From Thermoguttaceae bacterium (GTDB lineage Bacteria; Planctomycetota; Planctomycetia; Pirellulales; Thermoguttaceae), in assembly GCA_029975295.1 (NCBI GenBank), contig JARKPK010000184.1, positions 1 through 64,000 on the forward strand: a DNA stretch of 64,000 bases, read 5' to 3'. Position 1 is the stretch's first letter. Each line of letters begins with the position of its first letter. The position numbers and the translations under genes were made by a program. Positions 1 to 10,658 of this stretch are shown one piece after another. Below the pieces are notes generated by a model that had not been told where the DNA came from, ran no database searches, and worked only from the letters and a program-made list of their open reading frames with translations.

Positions 1-558
1 CCTTTACGTTTTCCGGACATGTCGAGCCTCCGTTCAGAACGTTGAGAAGTTCCACCTCTCTCGTTAAATACGATCTGAACGCATGAATAGTTCGACAAGG
101 CCTTTCTGCAATAAAACTTGCGCGTAAGATTGTGGATACCCGCGGCAACTGAAGGGGGGTAGGCAGTCGGAACCATTCGCTTTGAACCGTCTTTGCCGTT
201 TTCCCGAGGCAATCGACTCCCATCGACTACTGTACATGCGCATCGCGCCGCAATTCTGGCCGGTTTGTGGAGTGCATCGATCTTGGGATCGGCGCAGCTT
301 GTTTTCGCGTCTGCTTCCGGGTCGGAGACCGTACCGCGGGCCGATCGCCAGCCATTGCGGCAATCCCGGAACACGACCATCGAGGCCGGGAGTGTCGGCC
401 ATCGATCCGCGGTTCACGATGCTGAGCATGGCACGGCCCAAAACGGCGGCCCGACAATTCGGCGGGACAATGCAAACAGGATTTTCTTTACTTGGACCCG
501 CGCCAGTGAAATAATGGCCGAAACGGCCGGAATCTCCGTTGGCGGGAGGATTGGACTG
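1..558. other. Gene-free leader region
   Basis: I see no credible gene here. The frame of the first gene stays open back to about position 193, but the extra residues look like translated non-coding DNA, and a good ribosome binding site lies only before 559. No tRNA, strong promoter or terminator was recognised. Confidence 0.5.
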
Positions 559-3500
559 ATGCGGCGCAGACCGTTGGTTCGAAAGGCGTTCGGGTCCGAG
601 GGATCGAAACCTATCCATCGCCCGGGTTGGCGCGCCGCCTGGACAGCCTCGCTGGCGGTTATGGCCGCCGTCTTTGGCGTTTCGGCGGGGGCCGACGAGC
701 CCCGCCCAGCCCAGGCCGACGCGCCCGCTGTGGCCGGCCCGGCTGCCGATCGGGTGGCGGTTTCTGCTTCGGAGTCAGAGTCATCGGCCCAACCGCAGGC
801 CCCGGCCACTGGGGCGGACGGCCAGACACCCGACGACGCCCGGGCCCGTCAACGCGCGGAGGAATTGGTCGAGAAGCTCGGCGCCCCCCAGTTTGCGGTG
901 CGCGAGGCTGCCGCCGCCGAGTTGGCCGCACTGGGTTTCAACGCGCGCAGCGCCTTGCTGGCCGGCATGAAGCATTCCGATCCGCAGGTGCGGCGCAGCG
1001 CGCGGTGGTTGATCGACCGCGTGGCCGAAGAAGACCTCAAGCGACGATTGGCCGCTTTCGAGGCCGGCGAGACCGACACCGCCAAGCTCAATCTGCCCTG
1101 CTGGAAGATGTTCGTCGAAGCCGTGGGCGACGACCCCGAGACCCGGCGGCTTTTCATCGCGATGCTCAAGGCCGAAGGCCCGATGATCGAGACGTTGGAA
1201 GCGGATCCGGAATCGGCCTCCGACGTTCTTTCGCAGCGCGTGCAAGCGCTGGTGCAGCGACTCGGTTCGGTGCGGATGCGGATCGTCAACGGGGTGCCCA
1301 CCGCGCAGATTGACGACACGTTCAAACTGAGCGAAGGCGCGTTGGCGGCCGTTCTGTTTGCCGCAGCCGAACCGCGTTTGAAATGGGGCGAGAACTACCA
1401 GAGCCAAATCTGGATTCAATCGCTGTTGCAGAACGGCGTGGTGCAGAGCGTGCTGCGCGACGAGCGGCCGACGCCGTTGCGCCGCTTGGCGGGCCGTTGG
1501 ATGCTCGGGCCGGTGTCGATCTACACCGTCCAACAGAAGCTCGCTACGGCCGTCGCGTTGAACATGCGCGAAGGCATCGACTTGGCTGTTTCCGCCATCG
1601 AAGCCGGCCCGCAGCCGTTGGGCCAACACATGATGCCGATGCTGATCGGCGCGGTCGGGCTGCTCGGGGGCAAGGAGCACGGCGCCATCCTCGCGCGGCT
1701 CCTGGAAAACGAATCGGTGCTTTTCCGGGGCCCGAACAATCGGCAGACGCAGGTGCGCGACGTGGCGTTGGCCTGGCTGATCGCCCTGACGGAACAGGAC
1801 TTCGCCGACTACGGGTGGGAGCAGGCGGGCCGCCAATTCAAGCAATTGGTGAAAACGCGGCAGTTGTACGTCAACCATGCGGAGTTCGCCTTCGCCAACG
1901 ACGAAGCCCGGCAGACAGCCCTGAAGCGATGGCGCGACTATGCCGCCGCGCACCCCCTGCCGCCCGAACCGAAACTGACCAAGGTGGAGATCAACCGCAA
2001 TCCGCCGGGCCAAGCCGCGCGCCCGACGGTGAAACCGGACGAGGGCGCCGCGCCCGCGCTAACCGGCATGAAGCTGCAACTGGCCGACCGCTTGCTTGTG
2101 CAATCGCTTTCCGCGGCGCGGCAATTGTGCCGCGACGGCCGGTTTGCCGAAGCAGTGCGGATACTCGATTCGGTGCTGTCGGCCGAGGAAGACTACGCCT
2201 ATCAACCGATCGTGCGGATGCCGCTGTATCGCTGCCTGAAGGCCGAGGCGGAAACCTTGCTGGCCCAGCTTCCGCCCCAGGGACGCGACGCCTATCGCCT
2301 GCAATTCGGGGCCGCCGCGCGGATGGCCCTCAGCCAAGCGATGATCGAAGGCGGAATCGAGGCGCTGGCCGCCGTCGCCGAACGGTATTTCTTCACCGAG
2401 GCGGGCGCCGAAGCGGCCTTCCTCTTGGCCGACAGCCTGCTTGATCGCGGGCAGGCGTTTCGCGCCGCGCTCTACTACCAACGATTGCGGACGCTTTCCC
2501 CCGACGCCGATCGCTTCGAGCCGGCCCTGTCGCTGCGTTTGACGGCCGCCTATTTGCAGGCGGGCCTCGCCGACGCCGCCGAAACCGCCGCGCGGCGGCT
2601 TGCCAATCGGCGCGAGGCGGGCGGGGCCGCCGAAGGAAAGCCGTGGATCATCGCCGGAGAGCCGCACGAGCAGTTCGCCCGCGCCGGCGAAACGCTGCGC
2701 TGGCTCGACGAGACCAGCGGCGAGCGTTTGTCGCGCGATGCGGTTTCGGGCTGGCTGATGCATCGCGGCGACCCGACCCGAAACCGCACCATCGACATCG
2801 ACGCCCCTTGCCTCGACAGCGAACCGCTGCTGCCGATGTTGAGCAATCCCACTTTGCAGCAACACGTAGCGGCCACCCGCAAGCGGCTGTACGACGACTA
2901 CCAGCCGGCCATTTCGCGGCTCTCTCCGCTGGTGGTCGGAAAGCTGATCGTCTTTCGCGGGGCCACGCATTTGCACGCGGTCGATTTCACCACGGGCAAA
3001 CTCGTTTGGGAGGCCGGCTTGGAAGATTCCTTCCGGCGGTTCCTTCGCGCCCAGGGCGATTCCGAAGCGGCGCTGAGCAGCCCCACCGTGGCCCGCGGCC
3101 TCCAGCGGCGATTCTTCGACGACCAAGTGTTCGGCGCGCTGAGCAGCGACGGCCGCTTCGTGTTCGGCGTGGAAGACGTTCCCTTCGGCTTCGGCCCGGA
3201 ACATCAGATGCTGACGATCGGGCCCGACGGGCGGCGACGGATCGACAGCGAGTCGGCGCGCCGGGGCAACCTGCTGACGGCCCACGATCTGACCACGGGC
3301 AAGCTGTGCTGGGAAATCGGCGGAGCGTCGGGTTCCGGGCTGCCGCTGGCCGGCGCCCGATTCCTCGGGCCGCCGCTGCCGTTGGGCGATCGGCTTTATG
3401 CCTGCGCGGTTGTCGGGCGGCAACGGGCGCTGGTGGAACTCGATGCGGCCTCGGGCAATCCGCGAAACGTGCTGAGCCTCAGCCTCGTCGATCCCAGCGA

Positions 3501-6500
3501 GACCGACGACGCCAATCCGGCGGCGGGCCTCGTGTTCATCGGCGGCGTCGTCCAGAACCAAATGGCCTCTCTCGCAGGAGCGAACGCGGCCATGCCCTCG
3601 TATGCCGACGGCGTGTTGGTTTGCCAGATCGGCGACAACCAATATGTCGCTGTCAACTTGGCGACGCAAAGCGTGCGATGGGTTTATCATCTCTCCGAAG
3701 CGGAAACCGGCCGCGCGACGAACATCTGGATCCGCCGCGCGCAATCGGCGCAGGCGTCGGCCGCCCAGGGGCGCTGGATCGAGGCCGGGGCGACCATCGC
3801 CGACGGCCGCGTTTTGCTCACCCCGGTTCAACTCGATGAGTTGATCTGCCTCGACCTGTCCGATGGGCGGTTCCTCTGGTCGGCACCGCGACGCGACGGG
3901 TTGTACGTGGGCGGCGCCGAAGACGGACGGGTGCTCGTCGTCGGACGCACTGCGGTTTGGGCCCTCGACCTCGATTCGGGCCGCGCCGCCTGGCAGCACG
4001 AACGGCTGACGCTGCCCGCCTCGGCCATGCCCAGCGGACTTGGGCTGTTGGCCGAGGGCAAGTATCACCTGCCGCTCAGCAATGGCGAAGTGCTGACGAT
4101 CGACTTGGCCCAAGGACGAGTCGCGGCTCGCGCGCGAGGAACACCCGAATCGCCGCCGGGCAACCTGGTGGCCGCCCACGACGCAGTGATCGCCCAAACA
4201 CCCGAAGGTTTGTGGCGTTTTGAAACCCTGGCCGGGCGCGACCGAAGGCTGGCCGAACAACTGGCCGCTCGGCCCGATGATCCGCTCTTGCTGCGGCAGC
4301 ACGGCGAAATCCTGCTGGCCCGCGGCCGCATTGCCGAAGCGGTTGAACTGTTGCAGCGTTCGGCGCGGTTGAAGCCCGCGCCCGAGACGCACCGGCTCTT
4401 GGTCGAAGCGGTGGGCGAGGGCTTGCGCACCGATTTCGATCGTTTCCGGCCGGCAGCCGAGCAGATCGAGCCGTTGGTTGGCACGGCCGCCGAGCGATCG
4501 CGGCTGCTGCGGCAGTGGGCGGCAGGCCTGCAATCCGCCCAGCGCTGGCGGCCTGCCTTCGAAACGTATCTCCGCTTGATCGACTCGATCGAGAATCCGC
4601 AAACGCTCGATCGCGAAGACGCCGGCTGCTCGGTGCAGCGCGGACGCTGGATCGCCGCGCGGTTGATCGAGGTTTGGCAAACCGCGCCCGAGGCCGATCG
4701 CAAGGAACTCGATGCGCTGGTCGTCCGCCGCATCCATGAAGCGGACGCCCCGACGGCAGCCAAGCTGGCGCCCTATCTGCGTTGGCACCCCGCGGCTCGG
4801 CCGGCGCTGCTGGCCGGCGCGGCTTCCCGCGTCTCCGGCGACCCATCGGCCTACGCGCCGAGCGATGAATTGCCGCTGATCGACATCGTGCGCAACGGCG
4901 ATCCCGCGGAGCGGCGCGAGGCGTTGCGTTTGCTGACCCTGCGGCACGCGGCGGCGGGCCGCGGCATGTCGGCGGCGGCCTATCTGCAATCGATCAGCGA
5001 CGAGTTGGGCGATCGGCCCGCCTTCGGCGAACAATCGGCAGCCCAATTCCTGGCGTCGCTGGCGCCCGATCACGCCCTAGCGGCCGCGTGGCGCCAACGC
5101 GAGGGTTGGCCGGCCGTCAAGCCGCGCGTCGAAACCATCTCCACCCGGCCGTCGGACTTAAACAACATGGTCCGGCCGCGATTTCCCGTGCAGTTCGACG
5201 ACGGGCTGACGGTGCGCGAACTGATGTGCGAGGTCGATGTCAGCCGAAGAACGCTTACCGCCTACGATCAGCGCGGGCGGGTGTGGTGGCAACTGACCGG
5301 GCTCGACGGCGTCGATTGGAACCTGATGAGCAACTACAACATGCGCTTCACTCAGGCCGTCCAGCGGGGCAACATCTTGGCCGCTTGGTTGGGCAACAAG
5401 GTCATGGGCTTCGACCTCGGCGTTCAGCCCGCGAAGTTGCTTTGGCAGCACGACGCAATGAAGAGCCTGAACCAGAACATGATGGCGATGCCGATGATGA
5501 TGCGGCAACGAATGAACCAGCCCGGCCCCGTCTTGCCGCAAGACGTCCTCCCGCTGGTGTTCAACTCGGCCGGAGTGTTCTTCGCCCAAGACAATCATTT
5601 GCTGGCCATCGACCCGGCCAACGGCGAAATTCTTTGGCGGCGCATCGACCTGCCTCAACAGCCGGTGCTCTTCGGCAGCTCGCGGGCGTTGCTCGCCGTG
5701 GGCGCCGACCAGGGCGAAGCGATGGTCGTCGATCCCTGGGATGGCCGCGAGCTGGCGCGCCGCGCAACGCCCAAGAGCAGCTTGTGGCTGGCCACCGAGG
5801 GCGAGCGCGTTGTCGTTTGGCAAACCGTCGGCGGCAAACGAGAGCTTTCTCTTTTCGATTTGCGCGATCAGGCCGTCGTTTGGCGCCGTGATTTCGACGA
5901 GAAGGCCCTGGCCGTCCCCGTGGCCAACGACGAAGCGGCCGTGATCGAGCCGCAAGGGCTGCTGACGATCGTATCGTTCGCCGGCGGACAAACGCGGTTC
6001 GAGGCCGCCCTGGCCGACGCCGCCAACTTCGACACGCTGTTGGTGCAACGATCGAGCGACGCTTACTATGTGACCGCCGGGCGCGAAGTGGCCGGCGGCA
6101 ACCGCATTCTCGTCAACGCCGGCTTCAACCCGCGATTGACCGGCTACTCGGCCGCGCTGGGTCGAGCCGACGGCAAGTTGCGCTGGCTGGTCGAGCTTCA
6201 GGAAGAGGGGATCGGCGCCGATCTGTTCCCCGACACGCCGGTGATGGTCTTCTACAGTCAATCGCAAGAGATCGTCCGCAATACCATGGTCTTCCGTTCG
6301 CGGCTGATGTGCCTCGACCGCCGCAACGGACGGCTGCTGTTCGAAACTCCCGATTCGACTTCGCAGCAGCAGCTTACGCGGCTGGAGATCGTGCCCGACC
6401 TCGAACGCCGCACCCTGGAAGTGCGCACCCTGGGCGGTTCGGCGCGATTCGATTACAGCGGCCCGCCCGCCAAGGCCGAGGGCAATGAACAGAAGGAATA

Positions 6501-6501
6501 G
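559..6501 (+). CDS. Giant exported HEAT / PQQ-like beta-propeller / TPR protein
   Basis: The predicted protein has 1980 residues. I start it at ATG 559 because GGAGG lies 9 bases upstream and the next residues form a basic stretch followed by a hydrophobic signal or anchor (about residues 24-45). A HEAT-like segment follows around 95-150. Helical, TPR-like regions lie near 500-680 and 1230-1290. Two blocks of PQQ/BamB-like blades lie near 780-1200 and 1550-1975, with repeats such as HAVDFTTGKLVWE and LAIDPANGEILWR. Such repeats build beta-propellers used for protein contacts; no quinone-enzyme active site is evident, so a scaffold or sensor role in the periplasm is more likely than dehydrogenase activity. 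It stands alone, convergent with sufS. The substrate or partner is unknown. Confidence 0.85.
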   Translation: MRRRPLVRKAFGSEGSKPIHRPGWRAAWTASLAVMAAVFGVSAGADEPRPAQADAPAVAGPAADRVAVSASESESSAQPQAPATGADGQTPDDARARQRAEELVEKLGAPQFAVREAAAAELAALGFNARSALLAGMKHSDPQVRRSARWLIDRVAEEDLKRRLAAFEAGETDTAKLNLPCWKMFVEAVGDDPETRRLFIAMLKAEGPMIETLEADPESASDVLSQRVQALVQRLGSVRMRIVNGVPTAQIDDTFKLSEGALAAVLFAAAEPRLKWGENYQSQIWIQSLLQNGVVQSVLRDERPTPLRRLAGRWMLGPVSIYTVQQKLATAVALNMREGIDLAVSAIEAGPQPLGQHMMPMLIGAVGLLGGKEHGAILARLLENESVLFRGPNNRQTQVRDVALAWLIALTEQDFADYGWEQAGRQFKQLVKTRQLYVNHAEFAFANDEARQTALKRWRDYAAAHPLPPEPKLTKVEINRNPPGQAARPTVKPDEGAAPALTGMKLQLADRLLVQSLSAARQLCRDGRFAEAVRILDSVLSAEEDYAYQPIVRMPLYRCLKAEAETLLAQLPPQGRDAYRLQFGAAARMALSQAMIEGGIEALAAVAERYFFTEAGAEAAFLLADSLLDRGQAFRAALYYQRLRTLSPDADRFEPALSLRLTAAYLQAGLADAAETAARRLANRREAGGAAEGKPWIIAGEPHEQFARAGETLRWLDETSGERLSRDAVSGWLMHRGDPTRNRTIDIDAPCLDSEPLLPMLSNPTLQQHVAATRKRLYDDYQPAISRLSPLVVGKLIVFRGATHLHAVDFTTGKLVWEAGLEDSFRRFLRAQGDSEAALSSPTVARGLQRRFFDDQVFGALSSDGRFVFGVEDVPFGFGPEHQMLTIGPDGRRRIDSESARRGNLLTAHDLTTGKLCWEIGGASGSGLPLAGARFLGPPLPLGDRLYACAVVGRQRALVELDAASGNPRNVLSLSLVDPSETDDANPAAGLVFIGGVVQNQMASLAGANAAMPSYADGVLVCQIGDNQYVAVNLATQSVRWVYHLSEAETGRATNIWIRRAQSAQASAAQGRWIEAGATIADGRVLLTPVQLDELICLDLSDGRFLWSAPRRDGLYVGGAEDGRVLVVGRTAVWALDLDSGRAAWQHERLTLPASAMPSGLGLLAEGKYHLPLSNGEVLTIDLAQGRVAARARGTPESPPGNLVAAHDAVIAQTPEGLWRFETLAGRDRRLAEQLAARPDDPLLLRQHGEILLARGRIAEAVELLQRSARLKPAPETHRLLVEAVGEGLRTDFDRFRPAAEQIEPLVGTAAERSRLLRQWAAGLQSAQRWRPAFETYLRLIDSIENPQTLDREDAGCSVQRGRWIAARLIEVWQTAPEADRKELDALVVRRIHEADAPTAAKLAPYLRWHPAARPALLAGAASRVSGDPSAYAPSDELPLIDIVRNGDPAERREALRLLTLRHAAAGRGMSAAAYLQSISDELGDRPAFGEQSAAQFLASLAPDHALAAAWRQREGWPAVKPRVETISTRPSDLNNMVRPRFPVQFDDGLTVRELMCEVDVSRRTLTAYDQRGRVWWQLTGLDGVDWNLMSNYNMRFTQAVQRGNILAAWLGNKVMGFDLGVQPAKLLWQHDAMKSLNQNMMAMPMMMRQRMNQPGPVLPQDVLPLVFNSAGVFFAQDNHLLAIDPANGEILWRRIDLPQQPVLFGSSRALLAVGADQGEAMVVDPWDGRELARRATPKSSLWLATEGERVVVWQTVGGKRELSLFDLRDQAVVWRRDFDEKALAVPVANDEAAVIEPQGLLTIVSFAGGQTRFEAALADAANFDTLLVQRSSDAYYVTAGREVAGGNRILVNAGFNPRLTGYSAALGRADGKLRWLVELQEEGIGADLFPDTPVMVFYSQSQEIVRNTMVFRSRLMCLDRRNGRLLFETPDSTSQQQLTRLEIVPDLERRTLEVRTLGGSARFDYSGPPAKAEGNEQKE

Positions 6502-6646
6502 AATATAGAACGGAGCGGATCGCAGCGCTGTCGCAAAGCGCCGCAGCGCCTTCGGCGGTGGCAGCAAGCCTGCGCGATGGCAAAGGAATGATCGCCCCAA
6601 GGTCGCAAAGCTCGATAGCAACTTCGGCCGAGGCGGCGAGCGCAAC

Positions 6647-7897
6647 CTATTTGCGTCGGAATACGGCCTTCGCCTTTTCGAGGGCCTCGGCCAACCGTTC
6701 CACTTCTTCAAGGGTGTTGTAGAAGTAGAAACTTGCCCGAGTGCTGGCCGACAGCCCGAGCCGCTGGTGCAGCGGCATGGCGCAATGGTGCCCGGCGCGG
6801 ACGGCCACTCCTTGGCGATCGAGCAGTTCGGCCGCGTCGTGAGGGTGAAGGCGGTCGATCGCAAAACTGACGATGCCGCCCTTGTGCCGCGGCTCCGGGC
6901 CGATGATCCGCAGCCCTTCAATCCGGCCCAAGGCGCGATGAGCCGCTTCGGTCAACAGCCGTTCGCGCCGCTCGATCCACTCCCAGCCGACTTGCCCCAA
7001 GTAGTCGATCGCCGCGCCCAACCCGATCACTTCGGCGATGGGCGGAGTGCCGGCCTCGAACTTGTAGGGCAGATCGGCGGGCAGGAAGCCGTCGAAGCGG
7101 ACTTCGCGGATCATGCTGCCGCCGCCCAAAAACGGCGGCATCCGCTCGAGCAAGTCGCGGCGGCCGTAGAGCACGCCCACTCCGGTGGGGCCGAGCATCT
7201 TGTGCCCGCTGAACACCAGCAAATCGCACCCGAGCGATTGCACGTCGCACGGCATGTGCGGCACGCTTTGCGCCCCATCGACGAGCACTTCGGCCCCGGC
7301 CGCGTGGGCGCGGGAAATGATCTCGGCCAGCGGATTGATTGTTCCCAGCACGTTCGAAACGGCCGTCAACGCAACCAGTTTGGTCCGCGGCCCCAAGAGC
7401 CGATCGAAGGCATCGAGGTCCAGCCGTCCGTCGTCGGTCAGCGGCACGTAACGAATCACCGCCCCGGTGCGCTCGGCCGTTTGTTGCCACGGGACGAGAT
7501 TCGCATGATGCTCCATCTCGGTCAGAAGAATCTCGTCGCCGGGGTTGAGGAATCGGTCGCCGAAGCTCCGGGCGGCCAAATTGATCGCCGCCGTGGCCCC
7601 CGAGGTGAAGATGATCTGCTCGGCCGAGGGGGCGCTGAGCAACGCCCGAACCTTCTCCCGCGCCGCCTCGAACAGTTCGTCGGCCTCTTGAGCCAGCGTG
7701 TGGATGCCGCGATGCACGTTGGCGTAGTGCCGTTCGTAGGCGGCCGTCATCGCGTCGAGCACCGCCCGCGGCCGCTGCGTGCTGGCGGCGTTGTCGAGAT
7801 ATGCCAGCGGTTTGCCCGAAACCTCGCGCGCCAGGATCGGAAAATCTCGGCGAAGCCGGGCGACTCGCGCCTCGTCGGATGCCGCCGCGCCGCTCAT
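6647..7897 (-). CDS. sufS: Cysteine desulfurase, SufS type
   Basis: The 416-residue protein is a PLP-dependent class V aminotransferase-fold enzyme that takes sulfur from cysteine for Fe-S cluster assembly. Visible hallmarks are the N-terminal YLDNAAST motif, the TEMEHHANLVPW cofactor region, the PLP lysine Lys233 in SGHKMLGPTG, and the catalytic Cys372 in RAGHHCAMP, which has the SufS (group II) spacing. Its start codon overlaps the sufU stop by four bases (ATGA), so the two are translationally coupled. SufU activates SufS by accepting the persulfide, so the pairing supports the assignment. No sufB, sufC or sufD is nearby. Confidence 0.95.
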   Translation of the reverse strand: MSGAAASDEARVARLRRDFPILAREVSGKPLAYLDNAASTQRPRAVLDAMTAAYERHYANVHRGIHTLAQEADELFEAAREKVRALLSAPSAEQIIFTSGATAAINLAARSFGDRFLNPGDEILLTEMEHHANLVPWQQTAERTGAVIRYVPLTDDGRLDLDAFDRLLGPRTKLVALTAVSNVLGTINPLAEIISRAHAAGAEVLVDGAQSVPHMPCDVQSLGCDLLVFSGHKMLGPTGVGVLYGRRDLLERMPPFLGGGSMIREVRFDGFLPADLPYKFEAGTPPIAEVIGLGAAIDYLGQVGWEWIERRERLLTEAAHRALGRIEGLRIIGPEPRHKGGIVSFAIDRLHPHDAAELLDRQGVAVRAGHHCAMPLHQRLGLSASTRASFYFYNTLEEVERLAEALEKAKAVFRRK

Positions 7898-8451
7898 CGC
7901 CGCTCCTCGCTGCGCCGATCGGTTCCGTCGCGGGCCCCGGCTGGCGCGGCGGCCTCAGCTCGGCCTCCGCCCGCGCCGCCAATCGCGGGCGCGGCAAGCT
8001 GATGGAGTTCGCCCAGATGGGCGTGCTGCGACTCCATCCGCTCGCAGTCGGAGATCCGCTGCGCCGCCTCGATCGGCGAATACACCGCCGCTTGCAACAC
8101 CTTCCATGAAAGCAGGGCGCACTTCTGCCGGTTGGGGGTCAACCGCACGCCGAACATCGCCAGCATGTCTTGCGCGGAGAACTGCTTCACCTCGTCGATC
8201 GATTTGCCGTCGAACCGCTCGACCAACATCGAGGCGGCCGCTTGGCTGATGCAGCAGCCTTCCCCGTCAAAGAAGATTTCGCGCATCTGGCCGTGATCGT
8301 CCACGTGCAATTCAATCCGAATCCGGTCGCCGCAGAGCGGATTCGAATCGGCATGGACATGGGTGCATCGGCTGCACCGACCGCGATGGTACGGGTCTTC
8401 GTAGTGCGCCAGTATATGATCTTGGTAGAGTTCTTCTTCGCTGCTAGTCAT
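7894..8451 (-). CDS. sufU: SufU-type Fe-S assembly sulfur-transfer protein
   Basis: This 185-residue protein has the zinc ligand set of SufU: Cys40 and Asp42 in NPLCGD, Cys66 in EGCCISQAAASM, and Cys111 in RQKCALLSW. SufU proteins act as zinc-dependent sulfurtransferases for SufS, and the adjacent overlapping sufS fits. The last 40 or so residues are an Ala/Gly/Arg-rich tail not expected in the family, probably disordered. The start has no Shine-Dalgarno sequence, and a promoter-like element lies directly upstream, suggesting a leaderless mRNA. Confidence 0.9.
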   Translation of the reverse strand: MTSSEEELYQDHILAHYEDPYHRGRCSRCTHVHADSNPLCGDRIRIELHVDDHGQMREIFFDGEGCCISQAAASMLVERFDGKSIDEVKQFSAQDMLAMFGVRLTPNRQKCALLSWKVLQAAVYSPIEAAQRISDCERMESQHAHLGELHQLAAPAIGGAGGGRAEAAAPAGARDGTDRRSEERR

Positions 8452-8459
8452 GGCAAGAA

Positions 8460-8488
8460 ACTATAGCGCGGCAGCCTACCCGCGACAA
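8460..8488 (-). promoter_or_regulatory. Candidate sigma-70 promoter of sufU-sufS
   Basis: Read on the minus strand, TTGTCG (8488-8483) is followed after 17 bases by TATAGT (8465-8460). Transcription would begin about 7 bases further, around 8453, almost at the sufU ATG (8451). There is no other room for a ribosome binding site. Prediction by eye only. Confidence 0.4.
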
Positions 8489-8691
8489 GGGGGCGAGCTA
8501 CGGGCGGCCCGAGGGGGCGGTTCATGCAACCGGCCGCTATTGCGGGGCGGAACCGAAAATACGCCGCGGCCCTTGCGCGGCTGGCCGACTTCCGCCGACC
8601 GTAAGTCGTTGCCCGGCCGCATCGATTTCCCGAGGATCCGTCATTTCGCCGACGAGATCGCGGCGCATCAACACCGTCGGCTGCACCGCCC

Positions 8692-9186
8692 TTAGCACCC
8701 GAGCACCTTGGCCGTGATCAGCCAACGCAGTTCGCCGCCGCCCCGGCTGGGCAAACCATCGAAGCGGATGGCGGCAATGGCCCCTTTGGCGAACCGGAGC
8801 CAGCTTTCGCCCCCGCCGGTCATCTCGGTGGTTAGGTGCGAAACGTCCGGAGCGTGCCCGACCCATGCCACCTGCTGATAATGCCGCGACTGCCGAACGG
8901 TCCAAGCAATCAGCGAATCCAGCTCGCCCCCCGGGAGCAACTCGTCGAGTTCGACGATTTCGGGCCGGCCCGGCACGCCTTCGGCCGCCAATTCCGCCGT
9001 CTGCCGACAGCGAACCATTGGGCTGGTGGCGATGATCTGCGGCGCGAATCCGCGCCGGGCGATCTTCTCCACCACCTGACGAAAACGCGCTCGCCCTTCG
9101 TCGGTCAGCGGCCGCTTACGATCGTCGGGCCAGTGTTCTTCATCATGATGGCCCGCCCAAGCGTGGCGGATGATAAACAGCTCCAT
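8692..9186 (-). CDS. SixA-like histidine phosphatase
   Basis: The 164-residue protein belongs to the histidine phosphatase (phosphoglycerate mutase-like) superfamily, SixA branch. The catalytic His8 sits in IIRHAWAGH near the N-terminus, TSPMVRCRQTA supplies the conserved arginine, and VGHAPDVS the second histidine. I chose ATG 9186 because GGGGAGGG lies just upstream and the family starts at this hydrophobic strand; an in-frame extension to 9315 is unlikely to be used. SixA proteins dephosphorylate phosphohistidine on phosphotransfer proteins, but the substrate here is unknown. It is a single gene between sufU and bioD. Confidence 0.85.
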   Translation of the reverse strand: MELFIIRHAWAGHHDEEHWPDDRKRPLTDEGRARFRQVVEKIARRGFAPQIIATSPMVRCRQTAELAAEGVPGRPEIVELDELLPGGELDSLIAWTVRQSRHYQQVAWVGHAPDVSHLTTEMTGGGESWLRFAKGAIAAIRFDGLPSRGGGELRWLITAKVLGC

Positions 9187-9534
9187 GCACCCTCCCCTTC
9201 TCTGTGCCGATGCGCCCACGGGCACCGCCCTCAAGCATGCTTCGCCCCTCAAAAAAAGGCTCTGCCTTGCCCGCCCGGCATGTTTTTTACACAGGGATAA
9301 CCCGTGGCATCGCACCGTTTTTACACGAAACTGAATGTTTGCCTTTTAACTCCAGAATATTCAGCGTCTCTGAGAGCGGCAAGCTGTTTTTTCTGCCAAG
9401 AACCCGGGCGCGCGGGCGAACAAAGGCGGCAGTTGGGGCGGCGGAAGCAAGGCGGCGGTATTGAGACGGTGACGAATCGTTGCAGGCAAGAGCGCCAAGC
9501 GATCTGCCGATCGCGTTACGACATTCCATACTAC
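9187..9534. other. Intergenic region between the SixA-like gene and bioD
   Basis: No gene is seen. It carries several A/T runs (near 9251, 9284 and 9390) and a small palindrome, AAGCATGCTT, at 9234-9243. It should hold the promoter of the SixA-like gene and the 3' end of the bioD transcript, but no convincing terminator hairpin was found. Confidence 0.4.
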
Positions 9535-10656
<1,122 letters not shown>

Positions 10657-10658
10657 TC

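Noticed and set aside
2059-5073. 1004-codon open frame on the minus strand
   Set aside because: It is antisense to the propeller protein gene, whose frame has recognisable domains, signal and ribosome binding site. Long antisense frames are expected in GC-rich DNA.
559-6501. PQQ-dependent dehydrogenase
   Set aside because: The blades match the generic PQQ-like/BamB repeat, but no cofactor or active-site motif of quinoprotein dehydrogenases is visible.
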